A stretch of DNA of 64,000 nt from Macrolepiota albuminosa. Lineage: Eukaryota > Basidiomycota > Agaricomycetes > Agaricales > Agaricaceae. Location: NCBI GenBank assembly GCA_027475525.1, contig JAMWFC010000082.1, positions 1,674,001 through 1,738,000 on the forward strand. Direction: 5' to 3'. A program made the position numbers and the translations under genes. The notes beneath the pieces were generated by a model. The model was not told the origin of the DNA, did no database searches, and worked only from the letters and a program-made list of their open reading frames with translations. Positions 43,271 through 54,829 of the stretch are shown here, piece by piece. Positions within the stretch are counted from its first letter, which is position 1, and the number at the start of each line of letters is the position of its first letter.

Positions 43271-44976
43271 TTTCTCCTCCTCCCCAGCTACCTCTTGCGC
43301 GCCAGCGGGTTCCCCCATTACAATGTCACCTTCATCTCCTGCGGCGCCAGCAGTCGACATGTCGGCAGGCGCGTTTTCAGGCAAGGAGAGAGGGACAGTA
43401 GGCGGCTGGGGCCAGCCTCACCGCTAACGGTAGGGAGGCGGCTGGCGGCAAGGGCATCTCCAAGCTCCCTCATCTCTGTGTCCTCAGCGCTTGGAGAGGG
43501 GGAGGGCGACTCGATGCGGACGCGCTTGGCCTTACCTTTGCCCTTGCCTGGGGAGGGGGCCTTGCGTTTTTCTTGGCGCTCGCCGGCGCCACGGTTGCCG
43601 ACTGTTTCGTTATCGTCCCCTTGGCGCGTCGGCAGCGCCAGGGAACTCTTGCTGATTGCTGCCGCGTCTCCAGCGGCCTTCTTCTTCTTCTCTCCCTCGA
43701 CAAACTCTCGCGCTCTCTTGACCAGGACGGCACGCTTGAAGGTGCGCTCCACTACCGCGTCGGGAGCTCCCCCGCGCTCGCGACTCTTGGCGCCATCCAG
43801 AGTACACGCGCGTTTAAGGGTCCCGCATCGATAGCAGGGCTGACCGCCAGTAGGGTACCAGCACCCCTCTGGATCGTTGTCAGCCCAGCATTTGTCGCAC
43901 TAGTACCTAAGTCAGCAAACACGGTAACAGAAAAGGCGCTAAGCTTACCGCCCCCTGGGAATCCTTAAACTCCTGCCTTGCCGCCAGGCCAACAGTCTTC
44001 TTATTCTTCATCTCGGGCAAGACCACTCCCGCTTCCATCCCCTCGTCAAGAATGGTGTCTTCCCGGAGCGGCACCAGCAGACTCTTCAATTCAGAGTCGG
44101 TAAAGGTAGTCTGCGTTGGCGCCTGCAGACTTAGGTTAGTAGACATCGCCTAGGGCTGAAAGAACACTTACCGCGTATTGGGGGGCCTTTCCCTTACGAG
44201 ACTTGGAAACAGTGGTTGGCGTGGCACGGCAGCGGCAAGAAAAGTTAAAAACTCACTTTCTTCAAAGCCTTACCCGGCTTTACTGGGGAGCCCTTCCTGC
44301 TAGCCGGCAGTGTTGGGCTCTGTACACTGCCGGCGTGAGACCTCTTGCTAGAACCCTCGGCAACGGACTCCTTCTTCTGCTCCTTAGCGAGCTCTGCCCT
44401 CACTACCGCCAAGGTGTGCGCGGCAGTGGCAGCGGCAGCCTCCTCCTGCTCTTGCTCGATCTGCAAGCGAGCAAGGGGCTCTAGCACCTCTTGTTTACTG
44501 CGAGGGGATAGTTCAGTCCATAGCTAAAGAAGGAAAGGTCAGGAGATACTTACTCGGTTGCCGACGCGCTTACGGTCATCGGCAACGCGCCAGAGAGAAT
44601 GTCCTCCAACTCATCTTCGATGGTGGGGACGGGGGGAGGCGCCTAGGTAGCAATTAGCTAAGCGACACGCCAGGCGACAAAAGCAACTTACGAAACGGGA
44701 GAAAGGCGCCAACCACTCAGCGCCACGATTGTCGACATACCGGGCGCGGCACCACTCCCGCACCTCGATTTCGCGATCCCACCCTACGCCAAGGACTCTC
44801 ACCTCATACCATCGCTCCAGTAACTTCATCACGCCAACCACAAGATTTTGAGACGCCTCGGCGCCAACGCCCTTGATATGGCGGATGAAACGGTTGGCCT
44901 TAGCAATGTAAGCGTACACGGCTTCTTGAGCAGCCTGAGATGGGACGGGGGGCGGAGTTGGAATACGGAAAGACAT
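43271..44976 (-). pseudogene. Convergent zinc-cluster gene of element A (3'-truncated)
   Basis: Start ATG 44976 (MSFRIPTPPPVPSQ). It has the same N-terminal domain, coil (RLQIEQEQEEAAAA) and splice sites as the B copy, and the cysteine cluster at 43900-43804 (CX2CX8CX8CX2CX6C). The block just before the cluster (TQTTFTDSELKSLLVP...LPEMKNKKT) differs strongly from B (SQTTFDDKELRGLLLP...LPEMKNKRT) while the flanks are close to identical. Reading frame and Cys residues are kept. Downstream basic stretches (KGKGKAKRVRIES) are present. The gene is cut at the pol-deletion junction, so the acidic region and C-terminal domain are lost. Confidence 0.72.
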
Positions 44977-45136
44977 ATTTTTTTATTTGAGCGCCAGGAA
45001 AAAGATGGGAGAAGAAACGAAGTCCAAACTCACGCGCCAGGACTATAAACAAAATCTCAAGAACGCACGGACCACCTGTCACAAAAGCGGTAACGGTAGC
45101 CTTATTTGGTGACTGAGGACAGTCAATTTTTCAGTT

Positions 45137-45145
45137 GGGGGGAGA
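45137..45145 (+). promoter_or_regulatory. Polypurine tract of element A
   Basis: GGGGGGAGA directly precedes TGATAGG of the 3' LTR, as in element B. Confidence 0.85.
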
Positions 45146-46095
45146 TGATAGGACCCTATACAGGTTAGGCACATCAACGGCAGGCTCGGCACCGGCTCCG
45201 GAAACCTTGCCGCACTCGTTCCGAACTTAGCGCACGCGTTCTACCCATTTTAAGCCATTCCCGACGGCCGTGCACGGCAAGAAGCAGATCCGATCAATGA
45301 TAGCGCCGACGGCAGCAAGAATGACAACTGACAGATGGCATCAGTCACTGACGACAGCGCTTAGCGAGAAGCTTGATGATCTATCAAAAACTGACGGACA
45401 GCTTGGCGTTTGACCTTGGCGTCTGACACTGCTTACCGTCTCGATTTGGCGCCCAACGTCGCTTAGGTGTTCTGACAGACAGAAGGGTGATGGATTGATG
45501 GTTTAGTACCGCGATCTGCCGCCTGGTGGCGCCAAGGGTCCTCAAAGGACGGTAGGGATCTGAAACCATTGGAGCTACCCCTATGAAATTTTCCAGTTTA
45601 CTGCACTTTGGCGATGGTTGGTCACTGGCGACGGTGAACTCCTTGTAGTATATATATTACTTACCGACTTGTACATACATCATCAGAACAATAGACCAGA
45701 GTTTCCCCCACTTACTTCAGTCTCACTTACGCTCAAGAGCTCATTTACGCTACGGTCGGCAACGTCAAAACTCATCGGCAGTTGCAGACGCTCGCCAACA
45801 CTCGACATACTCGCGCCTTGCAACTACGGCAGGCATTATCGACGCTTAGACTTCGCTAAGCATATCGTGCTCTTGCCGCTCACATTGCCGTGTTCACTTA
45901 CCGCATTTTCCTTAGGCGCTTTACCTTAGCGCTTGACACTTGCCGACCCCGTTACCGACTTTCCTCATTTTCATAGGCGCGTTCTCTGGGACCTGCCCGG
46001 GACTCCTCACATCATTTATAGCGCGCCCAACGCAAACTCTTGGTACGGTAACACTTTTGTTACATTCGTTTCTGACCAAACTTTGGGCGTCATCA
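45146..46095 (+). repeat. 3' LTR of element A, 950 bp
   Basis: TGATAGGACCC...GGGCGTCATCA, followed by CCGT (46096-46099). It matches the LTRs of B at lower identity than its own 5' partner. Confidence 0.95.
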
Positions 46096-49000
46096 CCGTA
46101 TGCATCACAAGTAGACTTCTCTACAGTGTATGACAGGCCGTTCCAATAAAACGATTGGTCAGAAGAACTGGCTGTCATGGTTTTGAAATAATCCCATGCA
46201 GGCCCGCCGCATATACATTTGCAAACTGCCGTCCAAACCGAAGAGGTACCCAGCCCTTCAACCTCGCCTTGTATTCCCGACGCATGAGCAGCTCTCTTAA
46301 GTAGAACAAGCATATGAGCATGACGAGCCAAAAACACAGAGTAAATGGTCTGGAACGCGTCGTAACCGTTTAAAGAATCACCAGGCCCGCGAAAGGTATG
46401 ACAAAGGAAGTACCAGTACACGATTTTGCGGGCCCTCGAGCGGTTTTTGATAGACGACTCAAAGGCGCAAACATCTGTATTAAACGGGTAGTTCCAATTT
46501 ATAAGAGCACTGTGCAATTCAAAATAATTGCACATTGAGAAAATAGACAGTGCGCCTTCCCAGGTATCCCAATCTGGCACGTGCTGATACTCCCGGTCTA
46601 CAAGAAATTAAATATTTTAAGAAATAAGTAATTAAATTAAATTGACTAAAAATTAGAAAGCAACATTGTGATGCTTACCTAGGTCGCCCTCAAAAAGTTT
46701 CTTTGTATACCGGTAGTAATGCGCGAGCATGCGGACCAGTATAGAATGAGAAGCCGTTCCGTGATCAGCATTTGTGAGGGTTCGACTACCCACGAAATGA
46801 TGATATATCCCAATAACAGAATCAGCGAGAGTGGTCGCGAGATAATAATGACCTCCAATACATATGGAAGGAACCGGTGTCACGACACAAAGTGGCACGT
46901 TAGGGCGCACGATACTACGGGATCAGTCATATATTATATACAGCAACATAAGGGCACCACTCACAAAACATCACCAGGTTCCAATACAACCACTTCGGTA
47001 TCCCACAAGTCAGCGTTCGCCTCATACATTACGTATTTCTCCATAAAAATAGAGACGGTAGCGAAATCCTCGAAAGACCTGGACTTCGGTCGTGCAATAT
47101 ACAGTAACTTGAAGCCCGTTTCCACCCGTAAGAAAGTACCATACCCGTTAGAACCAATGTGCCAGTAATGGTGGGCAGATCCGGTCGATGCTATTGCCCA
47201 CCGCATGTCAGATATCGGATAATTGTCGGAGGAGTCGCAATACAAGTATTGCCCGTTTACTTGCGACCACGCAAACCAATCACCTGACATGGACAAGACG
47301 GGAAATGGATCTCGTACTGCAGGCATATCGAGAGCGCTCAGAGCCCGCAGTTCCGCAGACGAAACAGCAGCGAACACGTCGATCAGGGAACCTCTACACG
47401 TACGTTGAGTATCTAGCGATGTGAAATCTATCATATGTAAGTGTATGTAATGAAACGCAGGAACACACAAACAGGCGTACCATGAATAGTGGTAACACTG
47501 TATATGTTGCAGATGGATGCCAGTGTTGCACCGGTAAATCCGTTGTCTACATGGTCGACGCCTTTGATCAATACGGCAGCATGGTCGGTCAGATATTTAG
47601 ATATGCTGGTATTAGTGGGGTCCGTCAATTCATCCATAGAAGCAATCTTGACAAACGTCGGTCTAGTCGACCCCCTAACGACTGAGTCGTGAAGCGAGTA
47701 AAACCATTGTAAATCCTCTTTTAACTGTAGGGTGTCCAGCAGCAGTTATGGAAACAGATTACAGTACTTACGTGGAACTTGGGAGTAAACCAATATGTGC
47801 GGTTCGTCCCATGAATTTCATACTCAACAGGACGTTCACCAGTCACGAATACAACGTCATCGGATACATTGACATCAGACTCGTCGAACTCCAAGTCCTG
47901 AAGTCATACGTCATACAGTGAAATAACATAGTAATCACATTCAACGGGTTACATACAGTAACGTCAAGAGTCAAATCAATGAGGACACGAGGAACACATT
48001 TGGTAGGCCGTGTCCTGTTGATACCGTCACCATGCGTACCTTCGACGGTTTTGGCAGTCTTGCACGCTCGTCTTTTCCTTTTGGGAGAAGGAATAGACGG
48101 CTGATTACTTGGTTTATCAGATCTTCGCAACCGCTTTTCCGATACGTTACTTTTGGGAACCGAAACCGCAGTTTCTTCATCCGATGGAGGATTAAGGTTG
48201 TTGGAGGATGACGGATTGACGTCAGGGATATCGAGTACGGTTTGCTCATCATTGATATCGTCACCTCTACCAAGTGAATATCTTCTATCAATACAGACAT
48301 CGGCGGGCCCATCAGAAGGAGAATTATCCTGATCGTTTAAAGAATACGGAGGAGGAGACACGAAAGACGGACGTCTGTCTGCCGCATCACGCCCACCAGG
48401 TTGTCCAGTTTTGTTCGTCGACTTGCTCAGATTTTTACTGCCAGCATGGACATCGTCGTTGAACGGATCGTTGGTAGTATCTCGTAAAGGTGACATACGT
48501 GTCCTACGAGTATCGCAAGAATCGTCATCATCAATAGGTTGACGATACAGATCGCTACCAGCAGATTGAGAAGGATACACATTTTTATCACGAAGACCGT
48601 TGTTGTCGAACTCGTTATCATTTGTAATTCCAGATGAACGGGAATCATTGAGCACAGTGATGTCGGTACCGTAGGCGCTTCCGGATGGTGAGGGCAGGGG
48701 TAAAGAATTGTCAGGAAAAGGCAAAACATCGGAATATACCACCATATCGAGCGCATCAATTACATCGGTTTGCGAAGATAGGATAGCAGGGACGCTCGAA
48801 GACCTGTTCACGAGGTTCAGCCAATGAGGCGCGGCATCCCTCACAACCCCCTCCAGATGTTGAAATGCGGATCTGAGTTCCTGTAGGAGGTTCCCCCCCA
48901 GAGCTGCAGAAAACAACACCTTCCACAACGCCCGATCCGCTTCCACTACAGCAGTAGGTCGTTCTAGCCCTCCTATGTGATTCCATAACTAACACATTAA

Positions 49001-50151
49001 CGATACATTTAACTATCAATATGGCACGCGAAAGAACAATCACACCTTAAACACTGTATCCTTCGCGCCAACTTCATTATACTCGCGAGGATTGAGTAAC
49101 ATGAGAGGCGATATGGCCAACGCGATATACAAAGAATTATGAAGAACAGTTGTGCGACCTTGAGGAGCTGAACCGTGAACTTGGCGAATATGCGCGAGCC
49201 CAGATTGGTCATTCTCTGATCTGCGGTATCAAACTCTAAAACGTAAATAACAACTAAACCGAATGGTATCGTACCCGGAAACTATCATACTCTCAATGGA
49301 CTTGATGTCCGTAGGCAGAAATAAATTTCCCTTATACGAGCACCAATATTTTCAGCATTAACAATACACGTACAATATAAATATCAACGTACCTTAAGAA
49401 GACATCCCAAATGCAGGGCCGCAGAGGTCAAGTTGATGAGTGTAGTGACAACATTTTTTTTGCCAACGTGCCAGGTGAGACTTGAGTACAAACAAATCAA
49501 GGGTCCGCCTTCCGACGAATAATACGCAGAAGAGTCAAAGTGTTTATCTCTACAAGCCTTGGATCGAAGTGCACGTATATGAGAGTTTAGGGTGTTCTGG
49601 GATCTCTCCAGTAGAGCAGGAATATTATTAAGGCTTCCCATAGGCTAGGTAATACATAAAATATCGTACTTGGCCAATTGATAAAAGGCAATAGAAACAA
49701 TGACACGTACTGCTTTGTAGTTGTCGACTACGGGACCAGATGAAGAGGGTCTCCAAATAGCCCCCCCATTCATCATCTCAAATACGTCCACAACACGATA
49801 GGCCATGAGAATCCAAAATCAAGCATCCATCAGGTTCTTTTCAGCTATCGTGGGCACATCATCTCCCACCATAAGAGCGCAAAACAGAGAATACTGATCA
49901 TCCTTGCGGGCAGGAGAAAATGTAGCTTCCTCTGTAATTATACGGCTAACAAGTTGCTACAAACACGATATCAGCATGTAATTATAGGATCATCAACAAT
50001 AAACAAGTCGACAACGTTCACTCACGTGGATTGCTGTGTCTCGTCCATAGCGGGTAGCAAGATCTCCGTCTGATAGCAGCACATCAGTGAACCAGGAACA
50101 GGACACGAAAGCCTTGTTTGATAAGCGAGGATGAGGGAAAGTCACAGGCAT
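46096..50151 (-). pseudogene. JmjC-like (cupin dioxygenase fold) host gene, disrupted by element A
   Basis: Start ATG 50151 (MPVTFPHPRLSNKAF). Short introns are visible (50025-49957, 49710-49645, one of about 57 nt near 49045-48990, one of about 50 nt near 46965-46915). A long Ser/Asp/Arg-rich region with a basic patch (SPKRKRRACK) lies at 48950-47960. The C-terminal part resembles the JmjC/cupin family of basidiomycetes: SAHHYWHIGSNGYGTFLRV, WDTEVVVLEPGDV and RPNVPLCVVTPVPSICIGGHYY. At the iron-binding HxD position it has H-I-G, and at the expected distal His (NTPH-type motif) it has Leu, so catalysis is doubtful. An in-frame TGA lies in exon 2 (near 49815). Element A sits at 46095, and the last exons continue at 39301-38953. 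The family is assigned from motifs only. Confidence 0.6.
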
Positions 50152-50721
50152 ATAACGAAAATATCAGAAAGTACGTGTATGTGTGGAGAGGGCAGGAGGG
50201 AGTACAAGACGGAGGTTTGGAGGTGTTAACTCACCACCTATATATATATGTAATAGCGGCCCATATTTAGTTTGACATCGGAGTAACTAGGTACGAATTT
50301 GAATAACAAAGATTAGTCATATATATGTAATAGCGGCCCATATTTAGTTTGACATCGGAGTAACTAGGTACGAATTCGAATAACAAAGATTAGTCATACA
50401 AACCAGACACAACCTTTAGCAAGTAAAACCATCAAACAGTAAGTACGTGCTATAATATCAACGAATATGAAGGTCATATCGATTTAGTTTTATATGTCCA
50501 TAACACTCTTACATGAGTCCGCTGGCAAATTGAAAACAATATCAATTCGGTACATCACACCATATTTTGTAGTCAAACACAGTGATGTACGCAGAAATAG
50601 TACAACGTAGTCCAGCAAAGCAAAAAAATCAAGGTATCAGAACGTGGCAAACAACAAAATCAAGCTTGTACCGACAGGCGCAGAAAAATAAAGGAACTAT
50701 ACATGGTCCACGCAACAGCAA
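50152..50721. other. Intergenic region between the JmjC-like gene and a hypothetical gene
   Basis: Both neighbours are on the minus strand, so this holds the promoter of the JmjC-like gene and the 3' flank of the gene at 50722. It contains a 77-bp tandem duplication (50242-50395). No gene is supported. Confidence 0.5.
50242..50395. repeat. 77-bp tandem duplication, one mismatch
   Basis: Copies 50242-50318 and 50319-50395 differ at one base (GAATTTGAA versus GAATTCGAA). The period is 77 as at the other sites. Confidence 0.88.
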
Positions 50722-53640
50722 TCAGATTACTTCTTTATTTTTACCTTTCCCCTTGGATAGCCCAGCAGAACGAGTCGGCTTAGAGGTAGCACCACGAGTT
50801 GTGGCCGATGCCGATATACCAACACCAGATCGGGGAGAAGCAGTCAAACCAGTGACGCGAGATGTCTTGGCGCTGGCACTACAGCATTCAGAGGGTATAC
50901 CACCCACAGAATCAGAAGAAGAAATAGCTTTCGACCCTCCCAGAGCACCAGATGCAGGCCCTTCAAGACCACCGGGTTTCATCAAGGATGCCATGCGCCT
51001 GGTGCCTGCACCACCAACCACAACAAGATCAGGGGTGTGAAGAACCATGACGAACTTGATGTTAGTAGAAAGGAACCTAAAAATAAGTAAATAAATAACC
51101 AATAAGAATATCGTAACAAATAGTGAACGTACACTGAAGAGGAACCTTCAAACCATCCAGCTGTGTAACCCACGGCAACAACGGACCCCTCGGGAACATT
51201 GGACGTGTTACCATTGTATGAGCGCCAACTAGTGATAGCATTGAAGTCAGCAGCCGAAAACCGAAAGGCAGGCCCAGTTTCCAAACGACCGTCGTATACA
51301 GGAACTGGAAAGAAAGAAATAAATAAGTAGTCAAATAATGACACGGAAGACACACCTGTCGATTCATAATTTATTACCGCCTCCACAGAATTCTTGAACT
51401 TCGGAGTCGGTACGATAGGAGCAGACTTGACAGAAAACATGGAATCGTCTGTAAGTACAGGAGGCTTCGAAAGAGCAGGCACTGAGTAGCCACCTGCTAC
51501 AAAGTGCAGTCAACACAAAGGTATGCTACACACAAGTTGAAAATTTACAGTTTTTGAAGGACACGCTCTTCCCTTCGCCTCTGGTTACAAAGGCCATCCC
51601 ATAGCTTGAGTAAGAGCCCATGGGATCAGAACGTAATTCCAACCCGTTTCCAACATTGGCCATAGAACGTAGGAATTCTTGCTGGAATGGCACAATCATC
51701 AATCATTTCTGTTTATAGGGGGACGAGTAACTGCCGACTTCTACGCCGGAATCAAAGAGATGAGAAGCAGACACGACGCTGAACATGACGTCAATGCAAA
51801 AAGCGTTACCCCCATTATTTAATGCAAGGCAACGAGATTTGGCAGTAAGATTATCAGGATGTATGCGAGCTGAATGCACGTATAAGCCATGTTCGACCCA
51901 CAAGAGGCCTCGAACCAAAGACCTATAAACGTGTGTAACAATGATGCACATGAACAAGACAACATAATCACATACTCTGCATTTTCTCCGGACATCTTCG
52001 ATGTCACGGCTGATATATGTGCAAATTGCACTGATCCATCACTGATTTGTTTATCATATCCATACGGTATGATATTGAACACGCGACTGTGCGAAAAATA
52101 CGTCAATAAATGGTAACAGAACGGTACTTATTGCAACGCGGATGCTATAAACAGACATACGGAAGAGATGGGAGGGTATTATATGTAGCGGCGAACATAG
52201 GATCCTGTACATCCGGCTGCATAACCGGAGGATTAGTAACCATAACAGTCGGGTATTATATGTAGCGGCGAACATAGGATCCTGTACATCCGGCTGCATA
52301 ACCGGAGGATTAGTAACCATAACAGTCAGATCAGTAGCACCGTCAAATCTAATAAAAAAAAAAAAAAAAAAAATCAGAATGCAGAAATCAATCAAGCAAA
52401 TAATAAGACGCTACTCTTCAATATCATAGTGTTCACCAGCACCAACATTGACAGGATCGTCGCGTTTAGTAGCAACACCATGCACAGATGTACTGGCGTC
52501 TTCCATAACACGACAATCTTCGTTATCACCAGCACTCTCTTGCTCGTCGGTGGAGGCAGCAAACCCTAATGATTCATCATTGGAATTGTTGCATGCAATC
52601 GGCGCACTGTCTGAGAAAACTAAGTCTGCTGCATCAGCTTCATCATCAGGTAATTCCAACGACTCAAAGCCACTCCCGTCGACCCCATCGTCGGAGGCGT
52701 CTTTATCAACAATAGAGTCACCAATGGCGTAGAATTTTGTCGTCCAATGAATGGGCAGGCAGTTTACAAACGCAAGATGTACTGATACCACGAATAAGAA
52801 TAAAAATAAAAGATACACTGCATGAGCAGTATTTACAATAAATTTAAATATAAAATACTGACACTTCCAGCAAATCGTCGCTTTCTGCAAGCGATATGAT
52901 GCTATTTCTATTATCCAGGGAATTTTCAGGCACCGAGTTATCATCAGCCTTTATATTGGAAAGGATACGTGTGGTCGATTTCGTGACCCCTGCAACCTGA
53001 GGGTTATCTGAAAGGGTGCGACTGCGCCTGAAGATATATGAGAAACAACATTTTCAGGTGGATCATATTACAAATAGTGTAATCCAACTAACATAGTTTG
53101 CCCAGTTGGAGTGGACATTACATCATCTGTACTGGCCGAAAGCTTCTCCAAGACACGTCTAAATGAACAGTATGCAGTCAATCGAAGGTCAAAAACATAA
53201 CAGTAGTATGCACATGACCGGGGACTCAACGCTTGAAGGGCCACCTGCCCTCTTCTTTTTCGGTGAAGGCGTACAGGGCATACTATCACTACAAACGATA
53301 AGCAATCATTGAAATCGACATGATATACAAGCATGTACACATCACGGGCGACACCAATTTTGCGCTTGGCTGAAGAGGAAGATGCAGAATCGGCATCGAC
53401 AGGCGAGTTGCCGGCTAACACAGCTGCAAATATACTGATAGCGCATGTCAAGGTCATACATACAAACGATTACATAATGCACACGTTCAATTGGTCTGCA
53501 TTTCTTATAGTCAAATATATCAGTATAAAAATAATACGTAGGCAGACATAAATTTACAAAGCTTGCAGCTGCTTGTACAAAGGACGTGTCACATCTTCCG
53601 GTTTATCTGTGGTCTTCTTTGACTTTTTGTGTGGGGGCAT
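50722..53640 (-). CDS. Hypothetical multi-exon host gene
   Basis: Likely start ATG 53640 (MPPHKKSKKTTDKPEDV). Small exons separated by GT...AG introns can be followed through SPVDADSASSSSAKRK (near 53390), MPCTPSPKKKRAGG (near 53280) and DNPQVAGVTKSTTR (near 53010). An acidic segment (SDDGVDGSGFESLELPDDEA) lies near 52710-52600, and VQDPMFAATYN near 52200. The last exons are near 51480-51140 (SFRFSAADFNAITSW-like) and 51110-50722, ending GLSKGKGKNKEVI. The protein is Ser/Asp/Lys-rich with no catalytic motif I recognise. The exact exon chain is uncertain. A 77-bp duplication (52174-52327) falls in an exon and breaks the frame. It is divergent from the gene at 54830. Confidence 0.45.
52174..52327. 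repeat. Exact 77-bp tandem duplication (probable assembly join)
   Basis: Copies 52174-52250 and 52251-52327 are identical and lie in an exon of the hypothetical gene, repeating VMVTNPPVMQPDVQDP out of frame. Confidence 0.92.
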
Positions 53641-54829
53641 GATAATACCAAGTATAACGAAATAGAAACAAATACAGCGAGAGATAGATAGAGCAGAAGA
53701 GTGAGGATAAGGATGCCTACAGCACGCAGGTTTTATGGTGTCCCAGCAGACTAACAGACACGTAAACGTCAAAAGTAACGGAAGTTGAATAATCCAAATA
53801 TAATAGTACAAGTACCCATGGTTGAATGATAAACTGAATATACAGGCCAAATATAGGGGAAAAAGGGTTTAAAACAAATAAAAATAAAAATAAAAATACA
53901 GAAACACGGAGTTTACATTGGGTTAGAAGATTTGAGCCAGCCATTCGGTAGACGGATAAAGAATAATTAATAATCGCTTAGACAAATTGAACAACACCAC
54001 CTGCGTAAGAAAACGCGACTTCACATAAGCTCTACATGCGCCAGACCGGCGAGCCTGGATGTAGAAAAGCAAAAAAGCGGAAAGATCCAGATACTACGAG
54101 AAATGTAGCAATAACGGTGTAAGAAGGAAGGGATACAATAGGCAAGCCAAAAGGTTAATTTGAAGTAGCCTTGTTCAATCCCATAGTAATAACAGAGTAA
54201 TATGTAGGTAATATGAATAGGCAAACTAATCAGTCAGTTTGAATTAACCTATTTCAATCCTAAAAGATGATAGAAGCAAGTAACCCACTCAGTATCAAGG
54301 GAACAGACAATCTATAAGCCAAAATCAAATAAACTGATACAACGGAATAAGCAATATATCGACGCGGAAATGCACATGCTTCGAAACAAAGAGAAAAGAA
54401 CACAATCCCGTGGGACGGGAGAATCCATGGGAAAGAAGTTGCCTGTGAGACAGTTAGAGGTTTTGCAGACAGGGAGACGCAACAAATCGGGTCGGTCTTA
54501 TCTTTCCAAACACGTTGAATAGGAGAGATAAAATATATCCAAATCGCTAAGAAGCCAGACAGACAGTCGACCCTTAAACGTTGTCTGAATTATACCGATG
54601 CAACGCGACATGAGAACAAGAAGCCACGCAGATAGTCGACCCTGAAAAGATGTTTATAATAGACGTCTGCCGTACGACACGAGACAGCATCAGCTCACCA
54701 GACATTCCGTAGCCCATCTTATCATCGCATATACGTATACACAAATGAACAACGAGTACGACGAAAGCAATGCGAGTGCGTACTGAATGAAGCCTTTTAG
54801 AATTATAAAAGAAAAATATATATATTTAC
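53641..54829. other. Divergent intergenic region
   Basis: This separates the minus-strand gene at 53640 from the plus-strand gene at 54830 and should hold both promoters. It is A-rich on the plus strand, with two imperfect AGACAGTCGACCCT / AGATAGTCGACCCT repeats (about 54563 and 54631). No coding evidence. Confidence 0.5.

Larger units (their letters stand above)
39302..46095 (+). mobile_element. Gypsy element A: relative of B with pol deleted
   Basis: The order is 5' LTR (39302-40328), PBS-like site (40332), gag-protease (40715-43027), the first about 80 codons of pol, a junction at 43263-43270, a truncated convergent zinc-cluster gene (44976-43271, minus), PPT (45137-45145) and 3' LTR (45146-46095). 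The flanks are CCGT on both sides. Compared with B, about 4.4 kb is missing: nearly all of pol and the 3' end of the zinc gene. The parts kept (LTRs, PBS, PPT, gag) are those needed in cis, so it could be a non-autonomous passenger of B-type elements. It inserted into the JmjC-like gene. Confidence 0.92.

Noticed and set aside
46776..46797. tRNA T-arm-like string GAGGGTTCGACTACCCAC
   Set aside because: No matching acceptor, D or anticodon arms at the right distances, and it lies inside the coding exon of the JmjC-like gene.
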